From Antennarius striatus (Eukaryota; Chordata; Actinopteri; Lophiiformes; Antennariidae): 64,000 bases of DNA. The first letter of the stretch is position 1. Every line of letters begins with the position of its first letter. Below the pieces are notes generated by a model. That model was not told the DNA's origin. It saw nothing but the letters and a program-made list of their open reading frames with translations, and ran no database searches. The position numbers and the translations under genes are program-made. Shown here piece by piece: positions 55,575-64,000 of the stretch. The stretch lies in NCBI RefSeq assembly GCF_040054535.1, contig NC_090798.1, positions 367,001 to 431,000 on the forward strand. Direction: 5' to 3'.

Positions 55575-56745
55575 GGTCGATACTGACAAGTGTTTTATTA
55601 GTAACACAGACCTGGAGATGGAGCCAATAAGAAGCCGCTGGGAGCCTCGACAAGACTGACATTGTTCAGAAGGCATTTAAAGATGGAGGGTCTAATCGCT
55701 GAACCCAAACAGTAAGTGGTGGAAACCGAGAGGGGAACATCGAAAAATCTGAATGAACGACAAAAACCAACTGCAACAAAAAAAAGAAAGAAAAAAGGGG
55801 GGAAAAGAAGTGCAATTCTTATTGGATGAATCAGGATGGCATCAAATGGGGGGACTGAAATGTGATGAAGTCGTATTATCCTATAATAGTGAAACAATCA
55901 GATATGTAACGGCGGCGCAGATGTCCACATAGCCATACAAGCGCTCTTTTTTTCTTACAACTTTTCTGGGTCCTCATGAGGAACGATGGGAAGGGAGCTG
56001 CTGGGGGGCTGGAAAGGAAACCAAAGAGGCTGCTGGGCTGTTTGTGCTGGAGAAAAAAAACCTGTGGTGGTTCGTCGTGAGCAAAAACCCACCGATCACA
56101 TCGTTTAAGTTGATCCACTCTGCAAGAGGAGAAAAAATACGGCTGGACTTTCCACAAAAAAAATTATCGTTTGGGTGTGAAGCCGATCTAAAAAGGGGCG
56201 GGTCCCTGTTTTGTTAAGACGGTAAACTAATGAGTCGTCTGCGTAAGTGCAACGTTGGTGGCGGTGAAGGAGGAGGACAAATTAATGCAGAGTTGTCTTT
56301 GTTGCTATGGTGATCCCGCTTCCCCTCCCCTCCTCCTGTTTGTCAAAAAAGTTTAAAAAGGGACTAAAGAACTCAGCAAGCAGACTCCGACCCCGGTACA
56401 CGAGTTCACCTTCATACGCACACGGTCAGTATCGGGAGCGATAAGGCAGAGAAGCTCCGTTTTGTTTTGGGGGAGAGAAAAATACAGATAATCAAAAAAT
56501 AAAATTAAGAGAAAAAAAAGCCCGGGTGGCTACCCCTCCCTCCTCAGTAGTTCCGGGGGCTCTGGTGATCCCATACTGTTCATCCCATGTGAGGCGCTCA
56601 CCCCAACCCTCGTCTCCCCAGGACTCGTGCCAGAGGCACGGAGAGGGCCGGTGGGTCGTCTGAGCGGGAACGGAGGTCAGGATGGAAGCTAGCGGAGAGG
56701 AAGAGGCCTGGCCGAACAAGACCCGCCTCCTCCCAGTTCAGCCAA
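55575..56745 (-). other. ctdnep1: Probable ctdnep1 3' UTR
   Basis: This runs from the ctdnep1 stop to a minus-strand hexamer at 55594-55599, about 1.15 kb. It includes A/G-rich runs. The end is inferred. Confidence 0.5.
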
Positions 56746-62817
<6,072 letters not shown>

Positions 62818-64000
62818 GTCGATCAGCACGCAGAGAGCCCGCAACGAGCAGACTTTAAGGAAGCTTTCGCCCCGAGTTGTTGGGGGATGACTCCAGAGAG
62901 TCTCCGGCTGCTGACAGGAAACGTCAGCCTTTAGCCACAGCCGCCAAACGAGCGACTTGAACCGCGGACAGGCCGAACAAACGTGTGAGTACCCCGCTCT
63001 GCACACTTGTGGCACGACTAGCAGGTGCTAGTGCTACTAACGAGCATTTTCAGTGTAATCACAGAGACGAACGTGGATAAAAGCGATGCTGCCCACGACG
63101 GCTGCCGCCCGGCGGAGCTCAGCACGCAGCCCGCTGACGAGCTAGCTGGGGCTAGCTGGAGCTAGCTGAGCACCGACTGCCGCTAGCTGCTGGCCACAAA
63201 GCTACCGCTAGCGCGACGGGCTGACCACCTTGAAGCCCGGACAAAAATACCCCCAACAGGCGGTGGGGCGGCTGCTGGTCAGCTACCGGGTCACCCCCAC
63301 GACTCTCAGCGCCGTCCGGAGGGGGACAGCTTCACAAAAGTTCCACAAAGTCCGACCGGCCCGGTTAGAATCGGTTTGTAGTCCAGTGGAAATCCGGAAT
63401 GAAACTGCGAGCCGCCATCACCGTGCTGCCGTCACTTCCGGTAGGAGTCCGGGGTCGCGCGCAGCACGTCCACGTGGAAGGAAAATAAACAGACGTGAAC
63501 GAGCGTGGGCCTGAGTCTCATTAGGGTAAAGGCGACCTGCCATTATTCAGCTATTTTATTTATTCTTTCATTTATTCATTCATTTATTCATTCATTCAGT
63601 TTGTTTTTATTTGCCACTTTGTTGTTTGGTCACCAGGATTGTGAAAAAACTACTTGGCGTTTTAATTATCCCTTATTGTTAATATGTACATCATATGTTA
63701 CATATGTTAATATATATGTATGTACAGTATTATCTATGTATGAACCCCTCTCCCCTCTATTGCCGCTATTACGTGAATTTCTCCACTGTGGACTAATAAG
63801 GGTCTATCTAATGTATTCTAAACTTGGTTAAATCATTAGTCTTGGAAAAAATAAAACAAGAGCACATCCAGGAATTTCAATATCCTTTAACAATGTATAA
63901 GAGGAAGTTTTTAACATGATTTTTCAGGGGTCTAATTAGGAAATCTGGTGTATTTATGGGTCCAGTATCAATGAGTGTGCAGTTTGGTGCTGTTCCAAGT
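62818..64000. other. ctdnep1 promoter region and right-hand flank
   Basis: The sequence is CpG-rich to about 63480 and probably contains the ctdnep1 5' UTR and promoter. The rest is AT-rich, with ATTCATTC-type simple repeat at about 63565-63600 and a further LINE-like tail (CTCCACTGTGGACTAATAAGGG, about 63781-63803). No gene is visible up to the window end. Confidence 0.5.

Overview
This is eukaryotic, vertebrate nuclear DNA, most likely from a spiny-rayed (acanthomorph) teleost fish. The genes have GT-AG introns, many introns are short, CA/GT microsatellites are very dense, fish-type LINE pieces are present, and the proteins read like percomorph orthologues. No prokaryotic, organellar or viral gene was seen. 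The species cannot be fixed from the sequence alone.

Layout, left to right. (1) The 3' end of polr2a (+, 57-2264): the linker and the whole 52-heptad C-terminal domain of the largest RNA polymerase II subunit, then a 3' UTR of about 1.7 kb. (2) A capg-type actin-capping gene (+, 7521-12255), with a ~1-kb 19-bp minisatellite in one intron. (3) A LINE of the restriction-endonuclease class (Rex6/Dong/R4-like, -, 13213-14690) placed head to head with a second piece that looks like the 5' end of the same family, next to a large TA/GT/CA microsatellite. (4) An unfamiliar nine-exon gene (+, 16437-19651) coding a RING-less B30.2/SPRY protein with two related helical segments. (5) tp53 (-, 22171-24965, with upstream non-coding exons to about 26 kb). 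(6) An accessory stretch, 26.3-30.1 kb, with an interstitial telomere-like repeat, a transposase remnant and microsatellites. (7) slc2a4/GLUT4 (+, 30142-36004). (8) A Y-box gene, probably ybx2 (-, about 37.3-39.8 kb). (9) eif5a (+, 43996-45299). (10) gps2 (-, 46834-48880). (11) gabarap (-, 50952-52840). (12) ctdnep1/dullard (-, 56746-62817).

From memory of the human map, most of these genes (POLR2A, TP53, SLC2A4, YBX2, EIF5A, GPS2, GABARAP, CTDNEP1) lie on 17p13.1. The alternating strands slc2a4(+) ybx2(-) eif5a(+) gps2(-) match the human arrangement, so this is a conserved vertebrate block. The genes are not one pathway: they cover transcription (polr2a, tp53, gps2, ybx2), translation (eif5a), autophagy (gabarap), nuclear-envelope lipid signalling (ctdnep1) and glucose uptake (slc2a4). 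capg and the B30.2 gene are additions to the human layout.

The most noteworthy points are: the GLUT4 tail, where a hexanucleotide-encoded Asp-Leu repeat replaces the mammalian di-leucine region; a GABARAP with a six-residue tail after the processing glycine; p53 with serines at two usually cysteine positions; a duplicated 24-bp unit with two AP-1 consensus sites at the tp53 5' end; the unfamiliar B30.2 gene; the head-to-head LINE; and two perfect 20-21 bp hairpins. Exon limits come from reading splice sites and frame by eye. Every multi-exon model given with an exon list closes in frame, except the last exon of ybx2, which is unresolved.
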